From NCBI RefSeq assembly GCF_016217785.1, contig NZ_JACRGA010000027.1:1-64000 (forward strand): DNA of 64,000 nucleotides. The letters run 5' to 3'. Source of the stretch: Methanobacterium sp. (GTDB taxonomy: Archaea > Methanobacteriota > Methanobacteria > Methanobacteriales > Methanobacteriaceae). Below are positions 21,090 to 34,143 of this stretch, piece after piece; the stretch's first letter is position 1, and each line of letters opens with the position of its first letter. The notes beneath the pieces are model-generated. The model did no database searches. It had not been told where the DNA came from and saw nothing but the letters and a program-made list of their open reading frames with translations. A program made the translations under genes and the position numbers.

Positions 21090-22463
21090 ATGCCCACTAC
21101 AACGGATAAAATCAGGAAATCAGATAAACTTAAAAAAATTTACAAACCACTTCGTGATGTGGAAGTGGAGTACGATATAAACCATGATAAATGTGCCCTC
21201 TGCACCGAGAAGCCCTGTCTAAATGTCTGTCCAGTAGATGCTGTACATAAAAATCTCACAGATGACCACATTGAAATTGATGATAATTGCTTTGGATGTG
21301 TCCTGTGCAGGAATGCCTGCCCCTACGATGCCATCCATATGGAAACAACCCTCTCTAAACCCCTTAGAGAGAATGTTCCTAACATAAACACCAAGCTCTG
21401 CCGACAATGCGGAGCATGCGTGGACGCCTGCCGTATGGGGGCCATTCACCTTGTTTCTTCCGGTACCGAGGAAGCCCATAGTGTTATTGATGAAGATAAA
21501 TGTGTGCGCTGTGGTTACTGTTCCAGGGTGTGTCCCACTGAAGCCATAAAGTATGGTGAGATCCTACCACGTTCAGTGGTGGGTGGGAAGGCTATTGTGG
21601 TCAACCAGAAAAAATGTATTGGCTGCATGACCTGCACCCGTGTATGTCCTTCCAAGGGTGCCATTAACGTGGATAAAATGAGCAAACTACCCTATATCAA
21701 CCCATCATACTGTGCTCGGTGTGAAGAGTGCATGAATGTTTGTCCATCAACAGCTATCAGGTATTCATCCCGTAAGAGAGCTTATGAAGGTTATCAGAAG
21801 ATAAAAACTATGGAAATCGTTTCTGAGCTCATGGAAAAGGAAAGCGAGAAACTTGCCCGTGAAACTGTTAAGATTGACTCCATCCTCAATAAGGTCACCC
21901 GTGAGGTAAGTCACAGCCACAGTGAAGATGAATTCACCCAGGATGTCACTGAACGGGTTACAGATGAAATCAAAGCACTGGTTGGGGGAGACCTTGAAAT
22001 TGAAGATCTTAAAGAGATCATACAGGCAACCAACCCCCACAGGGAGATAATGGTAGATGAAGATACATGTATTGGTTGTGGCGCCTGTATAAAAGAGTGT
22101 CCTGTTGATTGCATAGAACTGGAAATGCCCTCACCAGTACATATCGAGGACGGATGTGTTTACTGCGGTAAATGTGTTGAAACCTGCCCATTCCAATCCA
22201 TATCACTCAAGGAAGAATCCTTCCAGGTGGAAGATGGTCGTGTTCTCTTCAAAAGACGTGACATCACGGGGACCTCATCTGGAGAAGTCCTTATTGATAA
22301 TACTGCCTGTCAAAGGTGTGGAGTGTGTGTTAATAAGTGTCCAGTTGATGCCATGACCCTGGAAAATGACCAGGTGATTGTTGATGAGGATAAATGCATC
22401 TTCTGCGGTGAATGCCAGTCAATTTGTCCCACCAGGGCCGTGAAACTGGATCATGCGGATTAA
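21090..22463 (+). CDS. ehaQ: EhaQ polyferredoxin, ten cluster motifs
   Basis: 457 residues with ten cysteine motifs (first CALCTEKPCLNVCP, last CIFCGECQSICP), as described for EhaQ. The third motif reads CRQCGACVDACRMG, with arginine in place of the usual proline but all four cysteines kept. A helical linker without cysteines separates motifs six and seven (about residues 230-325). Electron transfer partner of Eha. Confidence 0.92.
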   Translation: MPTTTDKIRKSDKLKKIYKPLRDVEVEYDINHDKCALCTEKPCLNVCPVDAVHKNLTDDHIEIDDNCFGCVLCRNACPYDAIHMETTLSKPLRENVPNINTKLCRQCGACVDACRMGAIHLVSSGTEEAHSVIDEDKCVRCGYCSRVCPTEAIKYGEILPRSVVGGKAIVVNQKKCIGCMTCTRVCPSKGAINVDKMSKLPYINPSYCARCEECMNVCPSTAIRYSSRKRAYEGYQKIKTMEIVSELMEKESEKLARETVKIDSILNKVTREVSHSHSEDEFTQDVTERVTDEIKALVGGDLEIEDLKEIIQATNPHREIMVDEDTCIGCGACIKECPVDCIELEMPSPVHIEDGCVYCGKCVETCPFQSISLKEESFQVEDGRVLFKRRDITGTSSGEVLIDNTACQRCGVCVNKCPVDAMTLENDQVIVDEDKCIFCGECQSICPTRAVKLDHAD

Positions 22464-22491
22464 ACTCAGTAAATATCTTTAATTTCAGATT

Positions 22492-22511
22492 AGGGGGTTT
22501 ATTATCCCCCT
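22492..22511 (+). promoter_or_regulatory. Hairpin in the ehaQ-ehaR gap
   Basis: AGGGGG (22492-22497) and CCCCCT (22506-22511) form a 6-bp GC stem over an AT loop, 29 bases after ehaQ. It may be a processing site or weak terminator separating expression of ehaA-Q from ehaR-T. Confidence 0.5.
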
Positions 22512-22604
22512 ATGATCTCAACCTCAATCTTTAATAAAATAATTTTTAAGCATGTTATTGAAAAACATGTAATTGATTTTAAACGTCCACAGGAGGATGT
22601 AGAT

Positions 22605-23630
22605 TTGTTAGGTAAGAAATTCTTTGTTTCTGATTGTGAAGGACCCATCTCAGTTAATGACAATGCCTTTGAACTGGCAGGTCATTTCATTGAAGATGGG
22701 GAAAAATTCTTCCAGATAGTCAGCCATTATGATGATATTTTGGTAGATGAAATAAAAAGACCAGGTTATAACGCGGGGAGTACTTTAAAACTCATATTGC
22801 CTTTTCTGAAGGCATACGGCGCTACTAATCTGAATATGAGGGAGTTTTCATCACGTAATGTTCTTCTCATACCTGGAGCCAGGGCCACCCTGGGATTGCT
22901 GCAATTTATCATGCCATCATACATTGTCAGCACCAGTTACGAACCCTACATCCAGGCACTCTGTGATTTAACCAATTTTTCGTTTAATCAGTGTTACTGT
23001 ACCCGTCTGGATCTGGATAGTCACCCCCTGAGTGAGCAGGAAGGGAAGAAGCTTAAAGAATTCCGTTCATCCATTGTTTCTGACCCTGAATTTGATAACT
23101 TGGAACGTATATTCTGGGAAGACATCCCAGGGATGGAAATTGGTTCACTCATTGAAGAAGTTAAACCGGTAGGTGGTGAAGCCAAGAAGGAAGCAGTTCT
23201 GGATATTATGGCCAAGAACGGTTTCCAGGCCCAGGATCTGATGTACGTGGGGGACAGTATAACCGATGTAGAACCACTTCATTTTGCTAAAGAAAATGAA
23301 GGAATCGCATTATCATTTAACGGGAATGAATTCGCACTGGATAATGCATCCATTGCAGTTATCTCTGATAACACCGTAATCACATCCATAATTGCTGATC
23401 TGTTCAATAGATATAACAGAAACGTTGTTCTTGAATTTGCTGCGTCATTTGAAAAGGACCCTGAGAAGGCAGTTAAAAATCATCCAGTTAACCCCCAGCT
23501 GGCTTTTAAACTGGCTGAAACCAACACCAAACTAGAAATCATCACCGAAGATAATCTGGAAGAGTTAAAGAAAGATAGCTGTAAGTTCCGTAAAGAAGTT
23601 AGGGGAGAATCAATCGGAGGACTGGGTTAA
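22605..23630 (+). CDS. ehaR: EhaR, HAD-like protein of the eha operon
   Basis: 341 residues from a TTG at 22605 that follows AGGAGG (22591-22596) at ideal spacing and immediately precedes the conserved FFVSDCEGP. An in-frame ATG at 22512 would add 31 residues and directly abuts a hairpin. SDCEGPIS and LMYVGDSITDVEPL resemble motifs I and IV of HAD-type phosphatases; the first Asp is followed by Cys-Glu-Gly. Expected cytoplasmic. In Methanothermobacter the eha operon also includes this hydrophilic gene, whose role is unknown. Overlaps ehaS by ATGA-type junction. Confidence 0.8.
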   Translation: MLGKKFFVSDCEGPISVNDNAFELAGHFIEDGEKFFQIVSHYDDILVDEIKRPGYNAGSTLKLILPFLKAYGATNLNMREFSSRNVLLIPGARATLGLLQFIMPSYIVSTSYEPYIQALCDLTNFSFNQCYCTRLDLDSHPLSEQEGKKLKEFRSSIVSDPEFDNLERIFWEDIPGMEIGSLIEEVKPVGGEAKKEAVLDIMAKNGFQAQDLMYVGDSITDVEPLHFAKENEGIALSFNGNEFALDNASIAVISDNTVITSIIADLFNRYNRNVVLEFAASFEKDPEKAVKNHPVNPQLAFKLAETNTKLEIITEDNLEELKKDSCKFRKEVRGESIGGLG

Positions 23631-24568
23631 TGACCATCGGAAATGAAAAATTCCATGGAAACGGAAATGATGATTTTTCTGAAAAAATGGATAAAATTGA
23701 GGACACCTATGCCGAGGCCTTCAATGGCATATGCTGTCGGGTGATGGTCACTGCCGATGATGAAGAGACCCTCCATAGAGCAGCCTACGATGCCACCAGC
23801 ACCCCAGGAACAGTTATAGGGCGAGTGGAGGGGGGAATTGAGGGCTGGTTAAATGAAGATGAGACTCCTGACCAGAGGAAAGGAGCAATCCTCCAGTTCT
23901 GGTACAACACCACTGATATTGAAAAGTTCCAGGTGGAATTATCATACCGCATAAGGCAGGACATTCTGGTAAAACCCTTCACCTCTGTGTTTGATGCATC
24001 CATCAATCCCACCGGTTATATTGACACCATGAAATATGTTGGTCACTGTGGTGATGGATACGAATGGGAAGAAGAACTATACGGTCGGCACATGATTGTG
24101 GTACCCATAGCCATACCCGACTTTCTCATTGAACGCAAATTAGGATACATGGAGGGAATCATGGGAGCCAACTTCTGGTACTACTCCCAGAGTAAGAAAG
24201 CAGTACTCGAAGGAGGTAGAGCGGCTTTAAAGGCTATTGAACACGTGGGCGGAGTGATAACTCCCTTTGATATCTGTTCAGCAGCCTCTAAACCCGAAAC
24301 CAACTACCCCTGGATTGGACCCACCACCAACCACCCCTACTGCCCCACCCTTCAGAACATACTTGGAGCTGAATCTCAGGTACCAGTAGGTGTTAATTAC
24401 ATCCCTGAAATAGTTTTAAACGGCCTCACCCTCAAATCCCTTAAAAAAGCCATGAAAACAGGAATTGAGGTTTTACTGGATTACAATGATGTTCTGGGAA
24501 TATCAGCTGGTAATTATGGTGGGAAACTGGGAGACCACCAGATACATTTGAAAGATTTATTCCCATAA
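23630..24568 (+). CDS. ehaS: EhaS, formylmethanofuran:H4MPT formyltransferase paralogue
   Basis: 312 residues, full length for Ftr (about 297). ICCRVMVTADDEETLHRAAYDATSTPGTVIG and GAESQVPVGVNYIPEIVLNG have the Ftr pattern. This is the second Ftr copy (FtrII type) found within eha operons, not the main methanogenic enzyme. Its association with Eha, which feeds electrons to CO2 reduction to formylmethanofuran, suggests a link with the first step of methanogenesis; activity is unproven. Overlaps ehaR by one base. Confidence 0.85.
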   Translation: MTIGNEKFHGNGNDDFSEKMDKIEDTYAEAFNGICCRVMVTADDEETLHRAAYDATSTPGTVIGRVEGGIEGWLNEDETPDQRKGAILQFWYNTTDIEKFQVELSYRIRQDILVKPFTSVFDASINPTGYIDTMKYVGHCGDGYEWEEELYGRHMIVVPIAIPDFLIERKLGYMEGIMGANFWYYSQSKKAVLEGGRAALKAIEHVGGVITPFDICSAASKPETNYPWIGPTTNHPYCPTLQNILGAESQVPVGVNYIPEIVLNGLTLKSLKKAMKTGIEVLLDYNDVLGISAGNYGGKLGDHQIHLKDLFP

Positions 24569-24814
24569 AAGTGAAGATTAAATGATTAATTTAGAATAAG
24601 AAGATTAGAGTAGGGATTAAATTAGAGTACAGATTAATTAGTAGATGATAGGTAATAATTTATAGATTCAACATCAAAATTCATATAAAAAAATAGAGAA
24701 TAATCAGATGATTAACCCTAAATAGAAGGTTACATTTGGTGAACTTGATAACAACTAAACAAGATAAAAAATTGATCAACTGGATGTGATGTTATTTCCC
24801 TGATACTGGACGCT

Positions 24815-25726
24815 GTGGGATTCGGAGCACTGAACCTGGACAGACTCTACTGGGTTAATAAAATAGCTGGAAAAGACGAAGAAGCCTATGTTACCAACGT
24901 ACATGAAAGCTGCGGGGGCTCGGCAGCCAACACCATCATTGGACTAACCAGACTGGGACTATCAACTGGTTTTTTAGGAAAAGTGGCCCGTGACCGGCAG
25001 GGACAGTTACTCCTGGAAAACCTTGAAAAGGAAGGTGTTGACACCGGGGGAGTTATAAAAAATTCCCCAGGTCGCAGTGGTACTGTACAGGGATTTGTGG
25101 ATCCTAACGCTCAACGAGCGTTATATGTTGATCCGGGAGTAAATGATGAAATCACATCTTCCGAGATCAACCAGGAATACTTGGCAAATACACGACTTAT
25201 ACACCTCACATCATTTGTAGGCAAATCCATCCAGGTACAGGAAGAACTGTTAGATTCAATTCCAGATAGTGTAACCGTAAGCATGGACCCCGGGATGATC
25301 TATGCAACAAAAGGCATCAAAGGCCTGGAAAAGTTACTGGGAAGAACTGATATCTTACTTTTAAATCAAAAAGAACTGGAACTTTTAATACCACACCAGA
25401 ATAAGGAGAATGATAAAATGAAAGCCCTTCTTGATTTTGGACTGGAAATACTGGTAATTAAAAAGGGTGAACAGGGGTGCATAGTTACCGATGGTGATGA
25501 ATCCCATCTCATGGGGGCTTTTAATGTTGACTGTCAGGACACAACCGGTGCAGGGGATGCGTTTAACTCAGGATTCCTCTACGGATATTTAAGGGGTAAA
25601 AGTATCAAAAGATCAGCCAATATGGGAAACTACGTTGCATCTTACTGTGTGAAAATGCCCGGTGCCATCAGCGGTCTTCCATTCTTATCTCAAATAATAT
25701 CCAAGTATCCGGATAAAATGCGGTGA
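24815..25726 (+). CDS. ehaT: EhaT, PfkB/ribokinase-family kinase
   Basis: 303 residues from GTG 24815. PfkB features: GGSAANTIIGLTRLG near the N-terminus and the C-terminal DTTGAGDAFNSGFLYG with the catalytic Asp and anion hole. The first strand of the fold (codons reading ISLILDAV) lies upstream of this GTG, but the open frame back to the stop at 24773 has no ATG, GTG or TTG there. Only an ATT (24794) after GGATGTGATG would fit, so the true start is uncertain. Third accessory gene of eha; its substrate is unknown. Confidence 0.8.
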   Translation: MGFGALNLDRLYWVNKIAGKDEEAYVTNVHESCGGSAANTIIGLTRLGLSTGFLGKVARDRQGQLLLENLEKEGVDTGGVIKNSPGRSGTVQGFVDPNAQRALYVDPGVNDEITSSEINQEYLANTRLIHLTSFVGKSIQVQEELLDSIPDSVTVSMDPGMIYATKGIKGLEKLLGRTDILLLNQKELELLIPHQNKENDKMKALLDFGLEILVIKKGEQGCIVTDGDESHLMGAFNVDCQDTTGAGDAFNSGFLYGYLRGKSIKRSANMGNYVASYCVKMPGAISGLPFLSQIISKYPDKMR

Positions 25727-25862
25727 TTTCATAAATCATAAACTGTAATTGAATACTTTGACTTAAATTTAAGATATAACTAAATTGTAGGTTATTATAA
25801 AATATTATAAATCAGGGACTGAAAATAAACTAACAATAAAATATCCAGGGTTAGTGAATTAC

Positions 25863-26629
<767 letters not shown>

Positions 26630-26630
26630 G

Positions 26631-27266
26631 ATGTTAGTTAAGGAAATGATGGACAAGGATTTTATTGTAGTATCCCCTGATGAGGACCTGGTGGAAGTTT
26701 CGATTTTAATGGAAAATAAACGGAAATTCACCACTCCTGTAGTTGACGATCAAAAAAGGCTCATTGGATGGATCACCTCCCTGGATGTGACCAGAGGATT
26801 CAGGGAAGGTCTGAAAAAGGTTAAAGATGTAATGTATGTTAAGGAAGATGTTGTTCTTGTAAATCAGAATGACCCTGCACGTTTAGCTGTCCTGGAAGCA
26901 TCCCAGCACAGGGTAGTTGCCATACCAGTTGTAAATGATGATGATGTGGTAGTGGGTGTGGTCCGTACCTTTGATATTGTGAAAACTCTTTCCAGTCTTT
27001 ATGAGATTAAAGTTTACAAGATCTTCGAGGCCATGGATAATGAACTCAAAGGAGTTACCTGGGATGAACTTATGGAAGCATCAGCCATTGTCACCCGGCG
27101 CAGGACAGGTAAACGAGTCACTGCCCAGGACTACGAGAAAAGGATCAGAGAATCCACCTTTGGTGAGGCCATATGGGCCACTGGAGGATTGGAAAAATTC
27201 TTCGTGGGACTTATTGCCATTGGTGAACTGGTCATCGCCCGGAAAGTGGCTCAGGCACGGAAATAA
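26631..27266 (+). CDS. CBS-domain protein
   Basis: 211 residues. Two CBS motifs cover about residues 1-125 (MMDKDFIVVSPDEDLVEVSILM and VMYVKEDVVLVNQNDPARLAVLE). A C-terminal 85-residue basic region with RRRTGKRVTAQDYEKRI follows; I do not recognise it as a family. CBS pairs bind adenine nucleotides and sense energy state. Coupled to the preceding polyferredoxin (2-base gap), it could regulate Eha-linked electron transfer. That link is inferred. Confidence 0.8.
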   Translation: MLVKEMMDKDFIVVSPDEDLVEVSILMENKRKFTTPVVDDQKRLIGWITSLDVTRGFREGLKKVKDVMYVKEDVVLVNQNDPARLAVLEASQHRVVAIPVVNDDDVVVGVVRTFDIVKTLSSLYEIKVYKIFEAMDNELKGVTWDELMEASAIVTRRRTGKRVTAQDYEKRIRESTFGEAIWATGGLEKFFVGLIAIGELVIARKVAQARK

Positions 27267-27542
27267 TTCTTTTTATTTCCCCTATAATTCTTTTTTAAAT
27301 TTTTTTAAGCCTTTTTTTAAAAAATCATCATTCGAAATACTTTCTTTAGGTAATAGGGAATCTTTTATAAAATAAGGAATTAATCCCTTAATATTTTCTC
27401 CTTTGGAATTATTTTTGTGTAATCCTAATTTTTATGTTAAAACCTATTTTTCAAAAAAACGTGGCATCACCCCGATTCTATTCATCAGATCTTTTTGAAT
27501 ATTCTCCCAAGTTAAAAACAGTCTTTTTTTTTACCGCAACCT
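27267..27542. other. AT-rich intergenic region with multiple T-runs
   Basis: Contains T-runs at 27290-27320 that probably terminate the eha-CBS transcript, then AT-rich DNA without genes up to the promoter of the PLP enzyme. Confidence 0.5.
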
Positions 27543-27587
<45 letters not shown>

Positions 27588-27700
27588 GAGTTACACCCCC
27601 ACCTCATAGTTAAGGAGAATGCCTAAAATTCAACCTAATAATATTTCAATCTATTAAAAAAACAAAAATTAGCACATGAATAGTTGAAGGAGAAGAAATA

Positions 27701-28831
<1,131 letters not shown>

Positions 28832-28906
28832 AAAAGTGCTTCAAATACAACAAAAATATGATATTCAATTTGAGAAAAATAAAAAAAAGATTTAGAGGTG
28901 TTTAAA

Positions 28907-28912
28907 ATGTAG
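28907..28912 (+). other. Start-stop element (ATGTAG) after a good RBS
   Basis: AGAGGTGTTTAAA precedes ATG TAG. It is either the relic of a gene or a minimal upstream element before the ThiS-like gene. Low certainty. Confidence 0.3.
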
Positions 28913-28997
28913 CATGAGTTAAATAATATCCTATGATTAGTGATGGAATTAATTAAAAAAATTGATCAAAATCAATGGTTAATCCATTTATAATAAA

Positions 28998-29015
28998 CGG
29001 CCAAATAATTGGCCG
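28998..29015 (+). promoter_or_regulatory. Hairpin adjoining the RBS of the ThiS-like gene
   Basis: CGGCCAA (28998-29004) and TTGGCCG (29009-29015) form a 7-bp stem with a 4-base loop, ending within CCGGTGA, the ribosome binding site for ATG 29024. It could hide the RBS or be a dyad operator. Confidence 0.6.
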
Positions 29016-29023
29016 GTGATTAA

Positions 29024-29218
29024 ATGAAAATAAACATTAAGGACCAAAAGACAAAAGAATTAGAAATTAGCTCATCTTCGGTTAAAGAGATTCTGGAAGA
29101 GCTTGAAATAAATTCACTAGAAGTAGTGGTTAAAAAGGATGATGCCCTTATCCATGAAGACCATCTCTTAACCAATGATGATGAGATAACCGTGATTAAA
29201 GTAGTGTTCGGCGGTTAA
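29024..29218 (+). CDS. ThiS/MoaD-like sulfur carrier protein
   Basis: 64 residues with a ubiquitin-like beta-grasp pattern, ending in Gly-Gly (VVFGG), the thiocarboxylated terminus of ThiS and related carriers. It is followed after 23 bases by a ThiF/MoeB-type activating enzyme and then ThiI and Thi4, strongly implying sulfur transfer for thiamine thiazole, tRNA thiolation or another cofactor. Methanogens generally make thiazole with Thi4 rather than ThiG, so the acceptor may not be thiazole. Confidence 0.85.
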   Translation: MKINIKDQKTKELEISSSSVKEILEELEINSLEVVVKKDDALIHEDHLLTNDDEITVIKVVFGG

Positions 29219-29241
29219 AAAAAAATAAGTGAGGATATAAT

Positions 29242-29964
<723 letters not shown>

Positions 29965-29979
29965 GTTTACAGAACCTAT

Positions 29980-30012
<33 letters not shown>

Positions 30013-30016
30013 CAAG

Positions 30017-31168
30017 ATGCTGGAGAAATTAATAATAGTTCGTTACGGGGAAATTGGGGTTAAAAGCCCGAAAGTCAGAGGAAGATTCGAGAGAAAGCTC
30101 ATAGCAAATATTAAAACGGTTATTAATGATCGTGTAGATATAAAACAGGGCAGAATCTTCATTTATCCTCAAGATCTAAATAAAACCCTTAAATCCCTCC
30201 AAAAAATTGTGGGAATAGTTTCATACAGCCCAGCAACTGTCACTCACACTGACAAGATTTCAATTAAAGAGTTGATTGAAATCTACATCAACGAACTGGT
30301 AAATGAAGGATCCTTCTCATCAAGTGACTCATTTGCAGTTAGATGTAGAAGAGTGGGAAAACATGACTTCTCCAGTCAGGAAATGGCTGCATACGCAGGT
30401 TCTGTGGTGTACGGAGTAACAAAATCCAAGGTTGATCTTTCAAATCCCGATTTCGAATTATTTGTTGAGGTACGGGATGATAAGACCTACATATTCCATG
30501 AAAAGATACAGGGACTTGGAGGCTTACCCCTTGGGACACAGGGAAAGGTTATAGCACTGGTATCAGGAGGGATAGACTCGCCGGTTGCCACGTTTTTAAT
30601 GATGAAACGTGGTTGTAGTGTTACCATTGTCAACTTCAACAATCATCCATTCACCTCTGGATCCAGTGAAAAAATCCTGAAAATGCATGAGAAATTAAAA
30701 GAATACTCTGCAGGTTCAAAACTGAAACTTTACCAAGTTGATTATGGAGAGTACCTCCAGAAGTGTAAGGATGAAGCTCCTGAAAGGATGACTTGTGTGC
30801 TGTGTAAAAGTGGGATGTACCAAATTGCCGAAAAAATTGCCGAAAAGGAGAAAGCCTTGGCCATTGTTGATGGAAGCAGTTTAGGTCAAGTAGCATCACA
30901 AACCCTGCCAAATATTCTGGCCACACGTTACTCAACTTCATTACCCGTGCTAAGTCCCCTTATAGGGATGGATAAGGTGGAGATTGAAAATATCGGTAAA
31001 AAAATTGGTACCTTCGATATATCCATACTCCCTGATAGTGGCTGTTCTGCTGCGCCAAGGCATCCTGAAACTAATGCGGAATTACCACTGGTTTTGGAGA
31101 CACTGAAAAAAATTGACGCTTTAGATGAATTTGACAAAGTCATTAAGGGTATTAAATTACTTAAATAG
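30017..31168 (+). CDS. thiI: tRNA 4-thiouridine synthetase ThiI
   Basis: 383 residues. N-terminal ferredoxin-like/THUMP region (RYGEIGVKSPKVRGRFERKL) followed by the PP-loop ATPase motif ALVSGGIDSPVATFLMMKRG and CVLCKSGMYQIAEKIA. It lacks the C-terminal rhodanese domain of E. coli ThiI, as usual in archaea. It adenylates uridine 8 of tRNA for thiolation. Cluster with ThiS/ThiF-like genes and Thi4 suggests a shared sulfur supply. GAGTTTTTCAAG upstream is only a weak RBS. Confidence 0.9.
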   Translation: MLEKLIIVRYGEIGVKSPKVRGRFERKLIANIKTVINDRVDIKQGRIFIYPQDLNKTLKSLQKIVGIVSYSPATVTHTDKISIKELIEIYINELVNEGSFSSSDSFAVRCRRVGKHDFSSQEMAAYAGSVVYGVTKSKVDLSNPDFELFVEVRDDKTYIFHEKIQGLGGLPLGTQGKVIALVSGGIDSPVATFLMMKRGCSVTIVNFNNHPFTSGSSEKILKMHEKLKEYSAGSKLKLYQVDYGEYLQKCKDEAPERMTCVLCKSGMYQIAEKIAEKEKALAIVDGSSLGQVASQTLPNILATRYSTSLPVLSPLIGMDKVEIENIGKKIGTFDISILPDSGCSAAPRHPETNAELPLVLETLKKIDALDEFDKVIKGIKLLK

Positions 31169-31287
31169 GTTTAAAACTATTTAATAATATTTTAAATATT
31201 ACCCAAATATATTTTTTATATCAAATTTAATTCCCACAGATTTTAATGGTTTAATATTTTTTTATTTATTTTCCAAACACTGGGCGC

Positions 31288-31328
<41 letters not shown>

Positions 31329-31398
31329 AAGGGTTTTATAGAAGTTCCCACTCTCGTAGGGAGTTTTAAAGGTGAAAATTAAACCAGGAGGAAACTAA

Positions 31399-32226
<828 letters not shown>

Positions 32227-32259
32227 TTTAAAATCCAAATAAATTATAAATAATTATTG

Positions 32260-32365
32260 GTGATCCTAGAGTGATCTGAAACTAGAGTGATCTGAAACTA
32301 GAGTGATCTGAAACTAAAGTGATCTGAAACTAGAGTGATCTGAAACTAAAGTGATCAGAAAGTAT
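32260..32365 (+). repeat. Tandem 16-bp repeats between thi4 and the MOSC gene
   Basis: About six copies of GTGATCTGAAACTARA in head-to-tail order, the outer ones degenerate. There are no spacers, so it is not a CRISPR. Each unit contains GTGATC. Confidence 0.85.
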
Positions 32366-32474
32366 AAGTGATCTTAAATCTTAAAAAAGGCTTGAATGGA
32401 TAGATAAACGTCCATCATCCATTTTTTAGAGATAAATTATTGAATGCAATAAAATCTTAAATTACAGTGATCCT

Positions 32475-32951
32475 ATGATAGAATTTACATCCAGTGAAAT
32501 AGTAACCGGTTCTGAATCAGGGGAGATAATTGCAGTATGTACCAGTCCTCAGAAGCAAACTCGAAAGACTGACGTTGGGGAGTGTGTGGTTAAAGAAAAC
32601 CACGGACTGGTGGGTGATGCCCACAGTAACCCCGAAACCCACCGACAGGTAAGTCTCCTGGCACAGGAGAGCATTGATAAGATGCGAGATCTGGGACTGG
32701 ATGTGCATCCAGGGGATTTTGCCGAGAACATTACCACCACCGGAATCGAACTCGTCTTGCTTCCCATAGGCAGCAGGATCCAAGTGGGTGATGAAACCGT
32801 CTTGGAAGTTACCCAGATAGGTAAAGAATGCCACAACCGCTGTGCTATTTACCAGCAGGCCGGGGACTGTATAATGCCCAGGGAAGGTATCTTCGCCCGG
32901 GCAATCACTGGAGGGAAGGTTAAAACTGGAGATAAAATTAGGATTCTTTGA
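32475..32951 (+). CDS. MOSC-domain protein
   Basis: 158 residues, a stand-alone MOSC domain. The beta-barrel pattern GLVGDAHSNPETHRQVSLLAQESI and PGDFAENITTTGIEL, and the conserved cysteine region GKECHNRCAIYQQAGDC, are visible. MOSC domains carry sulfur on cysteine or bind molybdenum cofactor, as in the MocoS C-terminus and YiiM. It may deliver sulfur to molybdo- or tungstopterin enzymes such as formylmethanofuran dehydrogenase or formate dehydrogenase. GTGATCCT before the ATG is the only RBS candidate. Confidence 0.85.
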   Translation: MIEFTSSEIVTGSESGEIIAVCTSPQKQTRKTDVGECVVKENHGLVGDAHSNPETHRQVSLLAQESIDKMRDLGLDVHPGDFAENITTTGIELVLLPIGSRIQVGDETVLEVTQIGKECHNRCAIYQQAGDCIMPREGIFARAITGGKVKTGDKIRIL

Positions 32952-33030
32952 TTACTCACTAAAGACCTACTGAATATGAAGGCCCTAATAATCCTATTTA
33001 TCCTATTTTTTAATTTATTAATAGCTCTTT

Positions 33031-33050
33031 TAAAGCCCTGCGGGCTTAAA
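33031..33050 (+). terminator. Hairpin terminator candidate before pdxS
   Basis: AAGCCC (33033-33038) and GGGCTT (33042-33047) form a tight stem with a TGC loop, flanked by A/T-rich DNA. Probably ends the MOSC transcript. Confidence 0.5.
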
Positions 33051-33159
33051 TAATAATAAACTTCATATTAAACTGAAACAGATGATATTATTATTAATTA
33101 AGATATAATATTTAATTAATGGACTGATTGATTAATAAAACATGATTTTCATGAGAATA

Positions 33160-33200
33160 AATGAGTTAAAAGGAGAATAAATAAGTTAAAAGGAGAAATA
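33160..33200 (+). repeat. 20-bp duplication containing the pdxS RBS
   Basis: GAATAAATRAGTTAAAAGGA occurs twice in tandem just before the pdxS start, so the ribosome binding site AAAAGGAG is present in duplicate. Confidence 0.8.
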
Positions 33201-33202
33201 AA

Positions 33203-34084
<882 letters not shown>

Positions 34085-34143
34085 TTAAACCCCCCTGAAT
34101 TTTTTTAGACTTATTAATATTCTTCGAGTATTTACCATCCAAT

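Noticed and set aside
32260..32365. Regular repeats resembling a CRISPR array
   Set aside because: The 16-bp units are directly adjacent without spacers and no cas genes are nearby; they are simple tandem repeats.
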